DNA of 24,985 nt from Apostichopus parvimensis. Its lineage: Eukaryota > Echinodermata > Holothuroidea > Aspidochirotida > Stichopodidae. The notes below the pieces were generated by a model. The model did no database searches. It worked only from the letters and a program-made list of their open reading frames with translations, and had not been told where the DNA came from. The translations under genes and the position numbers were made by a program. Where the stretch lies: contig JXUT01142842.1 in assembly GCA_000934455.1 (NCBI GenBank), forward strand, positions 1 to 24,985, written 5' to 3'. Each line of letters begins with the position of its first letter. Positions within the stretch are counted from its first letter, which is position 1. Positions 11,229 through 19,642 of the stretch are shown here, piece by piece.

Positions 11229-11303
11229 CCGTGTTCCATTATAACAAAAACCTGCTTCCTTGTACTTTTGTAATTCTACAACGTCGGAATTAATCGCAGC
11301 ATT
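11229..11303 (-). CDS. Weak candidate 25-codon internal exon
   Basis: On the minus strand an acceptor-like sequence (GAGTTTGTACAG) precedes a 75-base open segment reading VVELQKYKEAGFCYNGTR at its end, followed by GTAATG. If real, both borders would be phase 0, which would let it sit between the exons at 14050 and 8143 without shifting frame. The donor lacks G at +5 and the segment is short, so chance is a serious alternative. Confidence 0.17.
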
Positions 11304-12300
11304 CTGTACAAACTCACGACAAAAATTATAGAACACTTCAACAGTAAATTATTATACTAAACAAACTATAATTGCTACTTTTATTTGGTTTAATCTCCCC
11401 TTAAGTATTTGCTCAGCTTGTTATATTTGCAGGATTGAGCTTCTAAAATAACTTGAAATAATGTGTTGTAAATAGTTACAGAGAACATTAGTCACATTCA
11501 GAATTATAAAGAAATTATTCAGAATGATAAACGTTTCTTCAGTGTCGTTTTTCATTCTTTTTCTTCCTGTTTTTCTTCCCAGCTGGTCACTATAAACCTG
11601 ATAACAACCTTCATTTATTCTGTTTTCTTGTTGTGACCTACATATGTATGTACTGTCATTTTGTATACACTTATTGACTTTACTGTATGAATGAGAAACT
11701 AAAGTTGAACTGAACTTAATTGTGCTTAAATTACCTAAAGATGCCATTTTTTACATTTTATTACATTTTTACAATATTACCCATTATGTAAAAGGGTCTG
11801 TTAATGTAATGATCAAAGATTTTGAACTTTATTAAGCCCTAACAGGCAAGAGATGCTTGAAGAGGGCGCTATACAACAATGATTGTAAATGGTACCCTAA
11901 GGAGCAAATGGCATCAGCTAATCAATAGGACAACTGCCCTCTATTCCTTGAAAAGGGGAAGGGAAGGGAAAAATGCTCTAGCCATCATGTGCATACTATG
12001 TTTACTAATATACATTTCAATTTCTCCACCTCTCCATCCAAACATTCAACCTTGGAATGCACACTCTTGAACTTTTCCCCAAGTAACTTGGAGATACTCA
12101 AGTGCTTCATTATGCAAGCAGGATATACAGTATACTCACTGAGGAGGATAGGATCCCACACATGGGAGGGTAACATAGGGGACGGACAATGATGAAATCA
12201 TTATAGCTTACACAAGAGGCAGAATGGGAAATAACAGATGGAAATAAGCAAACTTTAGGATCAAAAGACAAGAGACGACAACAAATTAACAATGTGTAAA
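11304..12300. other. Unannotated stretch
   Basis: No supported gene. A fragment at about 11833..11875 (AAGCCCTAACAGGC then GAGGGCGCTATACAA) resembles LINE 3' ends with GCGCTATACAA, too short to classify. The other open frames look random. Confidence 0.4.
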
Positions 12301-12308
12301 AGTAAGTT

Positions 12309-12348
12309 GGCCTGACGTTTCGATCCTAGCAGGATCTTCTTCAAAGGC
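12309..12348 (-). ncRNA. Hammerhead-ribozyme-like motif, probably a degenerate retroelement remnant
   Basis: Read on the minus strand, the segment shows GCCT, then TTGAAGA, then a perfect 6-bp hairpin GATCCT-GCT-AGGATC, then GAAAC, GTC and AGGC. The order matches a type I hammerhead: stem I (GCCT/AGGC), CUGANGA box, stem II, GAAA box, minimal stem III and a UC cleavage site. Deviations are visible: the C of the CUGANGA box is T, and an extra A precedes stem II, so this copy is probably inactive. Similar minimal hammerheads are known from Penelope-like elements and retrozymes. An unrelated repeat with a hairpin is the alternative. Confidence 0.4.
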
Positions 12349-12439
12349 TAAAATAAAATTTTAAAAAAAATAAAAAATTGTTAACAAATTAACAAATTAG
12401 AAATGCCACGTGGATCACAATACAAATGTCCTTGAAGCC

Positions 12440-12615
12440 CAAAGATACACAACTGACAACATAACATCCATATCAAACTATACCATATCACACCATACCA
12501 TCCAAACCATGCCGCCATCCTTACCATACCATAGAGCTCCACAATGATACCATACACACCATACCATAATGAATATCATACGTACATGATACAACATACC
12601 ATATATGCGATACTG
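12440..12615. repeat. Degenerate CCATA-rich tract
   Basis: The words CATACCAT, ACCATACC and CCATAT recur irregularly, including CATACCATCC, CCTTACCATACCATAG and CACCATACCATAATG. It looks like an old, decayed short tandem repeat. There are no open frames. Confidence 0.6.
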
Positions 12616-12619
12616 TTCT

Positions 12620-12650
12620 ATATTTATATATATATATATATATATATACT
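12620..12650. repeat. (TA)n microsatellite
   Basis: A nearly perfect run of TA dinucleotides directly after the CCATA-rich tract. Confidence 0.92.
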
Positions 12651-14049
12651 ATGTAAGTATATGAATAGTTTATAGAGATGACAAATCACTATGGATATGT
12701 TCTCAGCCTTGGTCAACACCTGGGAATAAATTTTAAGTGGAAGAACTGGGAAATCATGGAAACCCTTACTTTGAAACCTGTCCAACTTACACAGCACTTA
12801 CACACTCTAAACTTGTGTGGACAAAGGAAAAATATTATAGACTGTCCAAGTGACACTCAGGTCATTGCTTTTCATAAACAATCTACTGTGATGTGACTTT
12901 TCTGTATGGTCTGAAAATAACCAACAAAACGCCCTAGAAGATATGTTTGTTGTAAGTGAATCTGAATATTCTTCACATTGAATATTTTATCTGGCATCAT
13001 ATTGCCAACATGCTAAACAAAATGGTCAAATTGATATACAAATGCAAAGATATGTATATCAGATTTTGTACACTGGAAACATATTGTTTTCGTAAGCAAA
13101 ATCCAGAGCCTTTGAAACTACTGCTATATAAAACTTTAACATATTCCCTGCCTTAATTAAGTTCACCATTCTTTATGGAAATATACAACTATGAAAAATC
13201 TTGGAGAAAATCTTAGTTTAAAAGTTTTGCATGTGCTGTCATTTTGTAAATCTGTGTTTATTTCCTTTAACATGCATTGCTTACATCAAAAATTAACAAA
13301 TTCCCCCCCCCCTTCTCCCAACCCCCCAAAAAAAGAAAGTCAAAGTAGAACATACAAGGCCAGACCATTGAATATGCAGCTGGAAATCAGATAATCAGTT
13401 AACAAAATTATGAAACAGATATGAAAACATAATCAGATACATACGTCAAAAATGTAGCAGAACTACAACACCTCTTGTTATTGAAATGATAGCATTCCTC
13501 TCTGGTCAGTGTTTAAACTTAGAAAATGGAGCTATTACATTACTAAGCTAGCTTTCAGGCTATCATACTGTAGGCCAATACCACTGGATCTTAATCTGCC
13601 TTAAAATAGTAAATCTCAACATAACACATGACTGCAGTGGGTGATATGTTCTGCATGATTAAATTACCATATAAATATGCCACGATATTATGTAAATTAA
13701 TATATTAATTATTTATAAATTAATTAAAATGCGTTAAAAATTTAAAAAAAATTCAATTATCAAAATATGTAGAGAATCATGGCAATCGAGAGGGAATCGA
13801 CAAGTATCGATTCCGGAAACATGATTTTAATCAGAATTCTAGCTCCGTCTCGAGATCTCTAGACTGTCTGCTTCACACATTAACACTTAAGGCACTATAT
13901 AGAACGTGTCCCATACATGATGTATGTATACACAGATTATGTAATACATCCAGCAAGTTACAAGACCGCAGACTATATAACTACAACATAGAGAGCTCTA
14001 ATGATGACATGTATTGCAAACGCCACGTTCTAATTGGTGTTTATCTCAC
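12651..14049. other. AT-rich non-coding stretch, probable intron
   Basis: No supported genes. A C-run lies at 13303..13330, and a very AT-rich patch with overlapping TTAATTAA-like words lies at 13690..13760. If the first exon at 14050 is real, this is the 5' part of its first intron. Confidence 0.5.
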
Positions 14050-14112
14050 CTTGCATCTTCCATTGGATTCCACGGGGAAGGAAAACGAAACGGATCGCCT
14101 TGGCTTTGGCAT
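14050..14112 (-). CDS. Candidate first coding exon, 21 codons, RVxF-type motif
   Basis: On the minus strand ATG at 14112 (A at -3) opens MPKPRRSVSFSFPVESNGRC plus K, ending in AAG followed by the donor GTGAGAT at a codon boundary (phase 0). The peptide is basic, and RSVSF fits the pattern [RK]-x-V-x-F used to dock protein phosphatase 1. Phase 0 matches the acceptor of the 7697..8143 exon, so a single transcript could splice them together. That join is inferred, not seen. A short upstream ORF precedes the ATG and a TATA-like sequence lies about 120 bases upstream. The surrounding 14000..14230 block is less AT-rich than its flanks, as expected for a promoter-proximal exon. The small size leaves real doubt. 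Confidence 0.42.
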
Positions 14113-14131
14113 GATTGAAATTTCGCAGCAG

Positions 14132-14161
14132 TTAATATACAAAATGACTAGCTGCAAACAT
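14132..14161 (-). CDS. Short upstream ORF in the presumed 5' UTR
   Basis: ATG at 14161 followed by eight sense codons and TAA (MFAASHFVY), ending 19 bases before the candidate main start at 14112 and in a different frame. It would act as a translational upstream ORF only if transcription begins upstream of 14161. Confidence 0.25.
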   Translation of the reverse strand: MFAASHFVY

Positions 14162-14205
14162 CGTCCTCTCGCACGCCGACAAAGTAGTAGAGACCGACGT
14201 AGAGA

Positions 14206-14240
14206 ACAAACTGCTCTGTTCTACTCTACTATAAATATGC
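14206..14240 (-). promoter_or_regulatory. Possible core promoter with TATA-like element
   Basis: The minus strand reads CATATTTATAGTAGAG here, a TATA-like element. GAGCAGTTTGTT, which loosely resembles an initiator, follows about 25-30 bases downstream. It is correctly placed for the candidate first exon at 14112. The plus strand reads TATAAATA, so orientation is ambiguous. Confidence 0.25.
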
Positions 14241-14260
14241 CAGTTTTTAATTAAAAACAA

Positions 14261-15520
14261 AATTATATTGAGGTAAAAATAAAAAAATCTCCTATGTCTC
14301 TCTCTATACCATAGACCTTGAAAACTTGTGAAATCTACTAGGACAGATGGAATTTAGAAAGATCACCCACTTTGATGGTAATAATTATGCACTAACACAG
14401 CTAAAAATCAATAATTGACGAAATTTGTACAAGGACTTTCTGATATTAAGGTCACTCGATGATATGTGCATGCTTAATGACTTTTCTGATGTTCATCATT
14501 TCAGAATATTGCTTAATATCAATCTTGAAAGCAGTTGAAATTTGTACATTTTTATGTTGAATTTGAAATCATCTCATGATACCATATATGTGGTCATTTA
14601 AGAAAAGACCTATTAAAAGAAGAGAAAATAAAAAAAAAAAAAACTTTAGTCCAGCCCCAAAAATCACCAACTAGAAAATGATCAAAATTGTGCATTATAT
14701 TTAGAAAAATTGCATACTTATTTCAGAGCTAGCTGTTATATCATACAATACTTAAATTCCAAAACCATGTGTTGTAATGATTTAATATTTGTTATTTATT
14801 TTGGGCTTATTAGTGTACAGTATGTATAGTGATTGTGGCATCATTACAGTCTCCCATTTGAATAAGAACATGTTTGAACATCTCTGTGACATTTAAGTGA
14901 TCACTTTTAAACCTTGAAATCTACCAAGTACTTATAAAACATTAGTACATTGCCTGCATGTTTCTCAATGGGAAGGAATGGGGGGGGGGGAGGGGAGGAC
15001 CTTGATCAACCTGCCCAGACATAACAAAGATACCTGGCTCATATATATCTACCATAATTTGATCATTTATGCTTTAAGAACCTTTTGACATGGATTCATA
15101 GCTAATATGATATTATCTTATTAGCTACATTTAACTGTACATATAGCTGTATAGCTACATATAGCTGTACTGTACATCACCATTATGGACTGGGTTGATG
15201 ATTCAGCATGAATAGTGACAGGTACAGTCAAAAATATTGCAGACCTACGTCAACAGTTCCTAATTGTCTAGGATAAGGAAAATGGTACTCATGAAGGTCC
15301 TGCAGCAGAACAATGGAAGTATTCATTCTATTCAGTCCATTGTGCATTGTGATTTTCATTCAGTCTTGCTAATGAACCAAATCCATACTCAGAAAATTAA
15401 AAGCTGAAATCTAGGACAAGAGTACCAACAAAATTAATAGATTTTAGTATTTCTTAACTACGATAGGCCTACTTATACTGAAACCAGGCTGACTTCATAC
15501 AACAGACCTAACAATCAGAT
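14261..15520. other. Unannotated AT-rich stretch
   Basis: No supported gene. It contains a poly-A patch at about 14630..14644, a G-run at 14979..14990 and repeats of ATAGCTGTA/TAGCTACAT near 15121..15175. The GTAC/CTGTAC words here recur elsewhere in the window without periodicity. Confidence 0.5.
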
Positions 15521-15522
15521 CC

Positions 15523-15753
15523 GTCAACTCTCCCGGTTTTAACGCTGAACAGGAAAGGCTATTCAGTGTAGATCGCAAGAACAAGACAGACAGTCGGTTA
15601 AGTCTCAAGCTTGATGGGACTCTATCTAGCATACTACTGTAGCCATGAAGTCACAGTACCCAGAGTCCACTGTTCCCTGTTTCAAATGGAAGCCTACTAA
15701 AGAAACCCTGTAGAAAGCGAAGCGAGCTGCTGTAAACTACAACAAGAAACACT
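15523..15753 (+). pseudogene. Decayed hAT-family transposase C-terminus
   Basis: In one frame from 15523 the sequence reads NAEQERLFSVDRKNKTD (from 15541) and SLKLDGTLSSIL, which matches the hAT C-terminal dimerisation (hATC) pattern of 'N-x-x-x-ER-x-FS' followed by a conserved Leu/Ser helix. After a frameshift near 15637 another frame continues MKSQYPESTVPCFKWKPTKE (from 15646), with a TAG, then KAKRAAVNYNKKH ending in TGA, the usual hAT tail of 'A-x-x-x-YN-K-x-H'. In hAT elements this region assembles transposase oligomers and completes the catalytic fold. The N-terminal zinc finger, the catalytic core and both terminal inverted repeats are not visible, so this is a fossil fragment. Confidence 0.72.
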
Positions 15754-15824
15754 GATTGGATGATTCTCTCACTGTATTGCATAAGTAGACTATACTTATT
15801 TAGGAGTATTTATATCATTTCAGT

Positions 15825-15960
15825 TGAAAATTACCAACATCCCTATTTTCCCCTTGTTCTCCCTATTTTTCGGCCCTGAAAAATGTTATTCTCCCTATTT
15901 TGGGGTCAAACAAGGAATAAATGAGGTAAAGGCCAGTGGAGGAGGAGGGAGGGGGGTAAA
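15825..15960. repeat. Possible dispersed repeat fragment with 'TCCCTATTTT' motif
   Basis: TCCCTATTTT recurs at three places between about 15839 and 15901, around the sequence CGGCCCTGAAAAATG, and is followed by a G/A-rich stretch at 15940..15957. It sits 70 bases after the hAT fragment and may or may not belong to it. No protein match is recognised. Confidence 0.3.
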
Positions 15961-16277
15961 CCTATATTACGCTCCTGTGCTGATATCAAATTATCTCTCT
16001 TCTCCATCCTACATAATGCGGTACTGTAAATCACTGAAGGAACACACACTGCATGCTCTAGTGTTTGTACAATCACTGATGACATAACTGATAAAGAGGT
16101 TTCCTGTTTTTGGACAAGAACCACTTTAGCCCATTTTTTTACAGATCTAATGGAATAAGGAAATAAGAGTGTTAATTGGAAAGCATGCAAACTGAGACAG
16201 GTACCGTGCTTAACAGACGAGAGAATGCTAGTTTCGGATATTTGGCTGTAATTGAAACTGATTATATCTCAAGTACG

Positions 16278-16792
16278 TGTAGCGGCGTAATTTGACACCG
16301 CTACTGTTTCCGTCATCTGTTAGCGCCCTCATTAACAATGCCATGAATGTTCAAACCACCGTTTCAACTACGATATCGCGGTCCATACCGAGTCATCTCC
16401 CGAGGAGACAAAACTTTTGTGGTAGACAAAAATTCTAAGCAGTGTCGCTTGACCTGCTAAAAGTAGCGTGGACTGATCAGGATGAAATTACACACTCTCC
16501 GCAGCTTACACTAACAGATGTAACGCCAGTTGAATCATCATACCCGCCAGCTACATCGTCTACCGACAAAGCTACTTCCATAGCCACTTCCGCCGATTCC
16601 GTCCCTCCTGTCACAGTTACTCGCTCAGGACGCCACGTCCGATGGCCAGCAAGATATCGCTGAAGGAATTTTCTTATATGTTTTACATTCGTTTTGTTTT
16701 ATTGATCACTCCCCTTTTCTTTCTTTTTATCGGTCAGTGATCTGCGAGGGGGCTTATGTAGCGGTGTAATTTGACACCGCTACTGTTTCCGT
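16278..16792 (+). mobile_element. Internally deleted Ty3-type LTR retrotransposon remnant
   Basis: The two ends carry nearly identical 36-bp direct repeats (16278..16313 and 16757..16792) starting TGTAGCGG and ending TTTCCGT. They differ at one position. Between them lie only the last part of a pol gene and a G-rich polypurine tract (GCGAGGGGG, 16744..16752) immediately before the right repeat, the normal position of a PPT next to a 3' LTR. The left repeat is followed within about 30 bases by integrase-end coding sequence, so nearly all of gag-pol is gone. The right LTR copy stops matching after 36 bases. GTACG precedes the left repeat (16273..16277) and overlaps the right end (16791..16795), a possible target-site duplication but too short to trust. 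Confidence 0.75.
16350..16663 (+). pseudogene. Ty3-type pol C-terminus (integrase GPY/F module and tail), frameshifted
   Basis: From about 16358 one frame reads PPFQLRYRGPYRVISRGDKT and continues FVVDKNSKQ: the GPY/F module found after the integrase core of Ty3 elements, which helps integrase multimerise and bind DNA. At about 16440 the frame shifts, and the adjacent frame continues VSLDLLKVAWTDQDE. It then runs through a Ser/Thr/Pro-rich tail to VTRSGRHVRWPARYR and a TGA at 16661..16663, the usual basic 'TRSGR-x-V-x-x-PARY' terminus of these polyproteins. The frameshift and the missing protease, reverse transcriptase, RNase H and integrase core make it non-functional. Confidence 0.78.
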
Positions 16793-17699
16793 ACGTACCA
16801 CTAGTTTAATGAATCCTGCCTCACTGTACAGTACTTGAGACATTGTAGTTACTATATGTAGGGAGGCAAATATGTCACTTACTGTCAACTCAAGTACTCA
16901 TCTGTTCCTCAAATATGCAATGAATGAAAATTCATGAAGATTGTTGGATAAACTTAATGTGCCATCAAAGCTGAAGACTGTGTGTACTTCTTGAACTCAG
17001 GGTGGAAATCATTGACATAACTAGCTTTCAGTCAGTAAGGTATTCAAGCAGCGGCAGGGTGCAATGTCAGCCAGGGCTGGAATATTAAAGGGAGAATTTG
17101 TCACATTTCTTCCAAGAAAAAAAGACGGACACCTCCTCTGGACCCAGGATGCCCTTCCTCAATGTTACTGCCTCTACCTAAATCAGACAGGGAAATTTAG
17201 AATGCACTCCCCCTCCATCAGCCACCCCCCCCCCACCTTCCCTACCTTTGAAATCATGTTCATGTCAGAGCACTGGAGAGTTTGCAGATGTGGGGAAGGA
17301 ATCATTTTTGCACAGGAAGGCTTTTTCTACAAATGCCATGTACTATCAACTTTATTCTCATGAGTAACTTGACCAGTATCTCTTCTCTGTATTAACATTC
17401 ATCTTTGCTATTAATTCCATTGTCATGTTTTCGCCCTACAGAATGGTACGCGGTCATATCAATTAAAATTACTACCATGACACTTGATACTTTCAGAAAG
17501 TCTGTTTCGGGGGGGAGGGGGGAGGGGGGGACAAAGCTAGTCTTGATTATTTCCAGATCGTTGAAGTTCCTCTCAACCATATAGCAGCTGTGGACACAGT
17601 AGGCTGAACCATGAGGTAAAACAGACCTCCATGGTTGAACAGAGAGGTATACAATAGATGTTTTATTGCATGACAATGATGCTTGCTCTATCCTTTTAG
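16793..17699. other. Unannotated stretch with C- and G-runs
   Basis: No supported gene. C-run at 17226..17236 and G-runs at 17509..17529. The 99-codon plus frame at 17064..17363 is Cys/His/Pro-rich in places but has no recognised domain and no convincing splice borders. Confidence 0.45.
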
Positions 17700-17857
17700 A
17701 TCTCAAAGGACATTCCTCAGCATTTCTTGAAAGGGTGATCTATTTGTTCTGGGTTTTCTTTAATACCTTTTATTGGATGGTCCATTGTGTCCTCGGGAGT
17801 AAAATCCTCTCCTGTTTCATTGTAAGTGAAAAAGGATTGCATGGCCATCCACACTGA
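17700..17857 (+). CDS. Candidate exon encoding a hydrophobic, membrane-like segment
   Basis: The plus-strand sequence TGCTTGCTCTATCCTTTTAG is a very good acceptor. After it the frame reads LKGHSSAFLERVIYLFWVFF followed by NTFYWMVHCVLGSKILSCFI. A consensus donor GTAAGTG follows at 17822; if it is not used, the frame ends at TGA (17855..17857) after a short hydrophilic tail. The segment ERVIYLFWVFFNTFYWMVH resembles the last membrane helix of Cys-loop ligand-gated channels, where a basic residue precedes 'F-x-x-x-F-N-x-x-YW'. T-rich DNA also generates Phe/Leu/Trp-rich frames by chance, and no partner exon was identified, so this is tentative. Confidence 0.27.
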
Positions 17858-18540
17858 ATACTACGGTATATATTCAGGCTTGTGTTACCCCAATTGTGCA
17901 GTGAATAGATTAGCTGGGTAAAATATCTCCACGCTACAGTCACGATAAACCGACTATAATATACATTCATAAAGCAAAATTGTAACCAAATGGTCCCGGA
18001 TTATGTAAGCTCTCCTGGAGTTAAAATGAAGTCTCAAGTTATATATTTATAGACAATTAGACATGATACTTTTTAAATTTTAAAATCGTTGTACATGGAT
18101 TGGATGTTTGTAATTTATAATAAATGATAATACCCATTAATATGGCAACACTTTGGTTGTAGATATATCTAAGATCACTCAATAACAGTCTTGCCTACAG
18201 GTATACAAGTGGTGAAATTTAGTACTGAGTATTGTGCTCAAAATAAATTTACATTTAATTGAACTGAGATATCCACCTAAAAACTGTGGATATGACAGAC
18301 CCCTGCCAAACAGAAAATGTATATGCTGAAGGCAAATTGGAAAAAACACATTGCCTTCCACATTTTGTAATGATTGTTCATTTTAATATTGAATAATTAA
18401 TGCAAAATTTTATCCCCCCCCCCAAAAAAAAACAACCTAAAATGCAATTGGAAGATGAGCATATCGAGACAAAACATGTTCAATGTAAATTTCTCTAAAA
18501 TATATTAAATGTGCACGAATTGTTTTTCCTTTACATGTAT
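17858..18540. other. Unannotated AT-rich stretch
   Basis: No gene or recognisable repeat, apart from a C-run followed by an A-run at 18414..18431. It leads directly into the SINE. Confidence 0.5.
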
Positions 18541-18773
18541 ATAGGCGGAGGTATAGCCTAGTGGTTAACGCCGGCGTCTCCCAATCATGAGATCCCCGGT
18601 TCGATTCCCCGCCGACAGCAATGTTTGTCGTCTGGCAAGGGTGTTGTTCAATAACAACTTCCCGACATGGACGTTAAATGGATGTGTGCCGAGAGATTGG
18701 CTTCGGTCAGCTTGCGAGTCTAAAAGCCTCCATGGCTTCTTTCGCGAGTTCCTGCTTGCGGGAAGATCACATA

Positions 18774-18803
<30 letters not shown>
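18541..18803 (+). mobile_element. tRNA-derived SINE, copy 1
   Basis: The head contains RNA polymerase III promoter boxes: an A box, TAGCCTAGTGG (18554..18564), and a B box, GGTTCGATTCC (18599..18609). A tRNA-unrelated body of about 165 bases follows (including ATTGGCTTCGGTCAGC and CCTGCTTGCGGGAAGATCAC), and then a (CATA)n tail rather than poly-A. The second copy at 23233..23480, in reverse orientation, matches from the first bases of the head through the tail, which defines the ends. The anticodon arm has an 8-base loop as I read it, so I do not assign a parent tRNA. Open frames across it (MRSPVRFPAD...) occur in both copies only because the DNA is conserved. No clear target-site duplication is seen. 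Confidence 0.88.
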
Positions 18804-18804
<1 letters not shown>

Positions 18805-19398
18805 TCTTGATAATCATGCACTGCACAAGAAACTTTCCATTTTATAGTTACAATTATAGATTAATGATGCTTTTCAAATATCTAACCAAAGTTTAAGGCA
18901 AACTCGTTGAAGCATTTTTAACATTTAAAATGTTTTCTAATAAGTACAGTGTTTCTAAAACAAAAAGCGATGTCAATTATAAAGACACTTAAATCTATTT
19001 CTTACATGAATACAGTTAGGGATTGACAGCACCAGACCCCTCCTTTACGAATTATAAGCCTCCATTAAGAGTAATGCTACTTCTTAATGCAAGAATAATG
19101 TTTTTGTTGTTTCCGGCTTCTAAAAGCATCATTTAAATCTTTACTCAGGTTTCTGACATCTTCTTGGTTGATATATGGTATACTTAAACAAATCTGAAAT
19201 TCTCTGTAAAGGAAAGCAAAGCTTTCGAAAGTGTGAACTAAAAGTACACAGTAACACAGAACCTATTTGATAATTTTTCCAGCTTAGAGTCCTAAACAGT
19301 ATCAACAAAATGTTGGCCGATATTACCTCGCCATACAGTACTGTGATCGGGGCTCAAATCTCTCTCTCTCTCTCTCTCACACGATAAAATGTGAGCTC
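18804..19398. other. Unannotated stretch with (TC)n microsatellite
   Basis: Non-coding AT-rich sequence. A (TC)n microsatellite at 19360..19378 lies just past the putative polyadenylation signal of the minus-strand terminal exon. Confidence 0.5.
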
Positions 19399-19404
19399 TT
19401 TATT
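19399..19404 (-). terminator. Polyadenylation signal AATAAA
   Basis: AATAAA on the minus strand, 50 bases past the stop codon of the 19455..19642 exon and followed by a GT-containing stretch (TCGTGTGAG). The position suits 3' end formation for that transcript. The hexamer alone is common in AT-rich DNA. Confidence 0.45.
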
Positions 19405-19454
19405 GAGGTCAGTAGAATATTAATACCACCACTTTCTCACCCTGCCAGCAACAA

Positions 19455-19642
19455 TTAAATCCCCAAAAGACAGGAGAGGCAATAAAAATCTCTCTTCAAG
19501 AGTGCATTTGCAATATCTTGAAGATTGGGTGCATGTTTGCACAGTTTGTAAGACATATAGTATCTTGAGTCTATAGGGCAATCGGTGATATCACCATAGG
19601 AATAACTATCAGGGTCATAGCCAAGTCTTTCATTAAGCATTG
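19455..19642 (-). CDS. Candidate terminal coding exon of an unidentified gene
   Basis: On the minus strand a long pyrimidine-rich tract (TTGTTTTGTTTTCCATC then TTTTTGTGCCAG) ends in AG at 19643. The exon then enters in phase 1 (two bases CA completing a codon) and reads MLNERLGYDPDSYSYGDITD, CPIDSRYYMSYKLCKHAPNL and QDIANALLKRDFYCLSCLLG, then Ile and TAA. This is the only one of the three frames open across it. Composition is protein-like (many Asp, Tyr, Lys; varied) and unlike the surrounding AT-rich shadow frames. AATAAA follows 50 bases past the stop. Together these fit the last exon of a minus-strand gene lying to the right, or an intronic-polyadenylation terminal exon. I do not recognise the protein. 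Confidence 0.5.

Noticed and set aside
14009-14254. 81-codon plus frame opposite the candidate first exon
   Set aside because: It overlaps the minus-strand exon candidate, has no recognised domain and no splice signals of its own. I kept the minus-strand reading because of its donor and motif, though confidence is only moderate.
17064-17363. 99-codon plus frame with Cys/His residues
   Set aside because: Cys and His are not spaced as in a zinc-binding domain. The frame runs through a C-run, and no splice sites bound it.
18541-18618. Functional tRNA gene
   Set aside because: A and B boxes are present, but the anticodon loop and T stem are degenerate and the segment continues into a SINE body shared with a second copy.
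18587-18847. 86-codon plus frame that also occurs at 23127..23435 on the minus strand
   Set aside because: Conservation is explained by the SINE DNA itself. The frame covers tRNA-derived and microsatellite parts, and SINEs do not encode protein.
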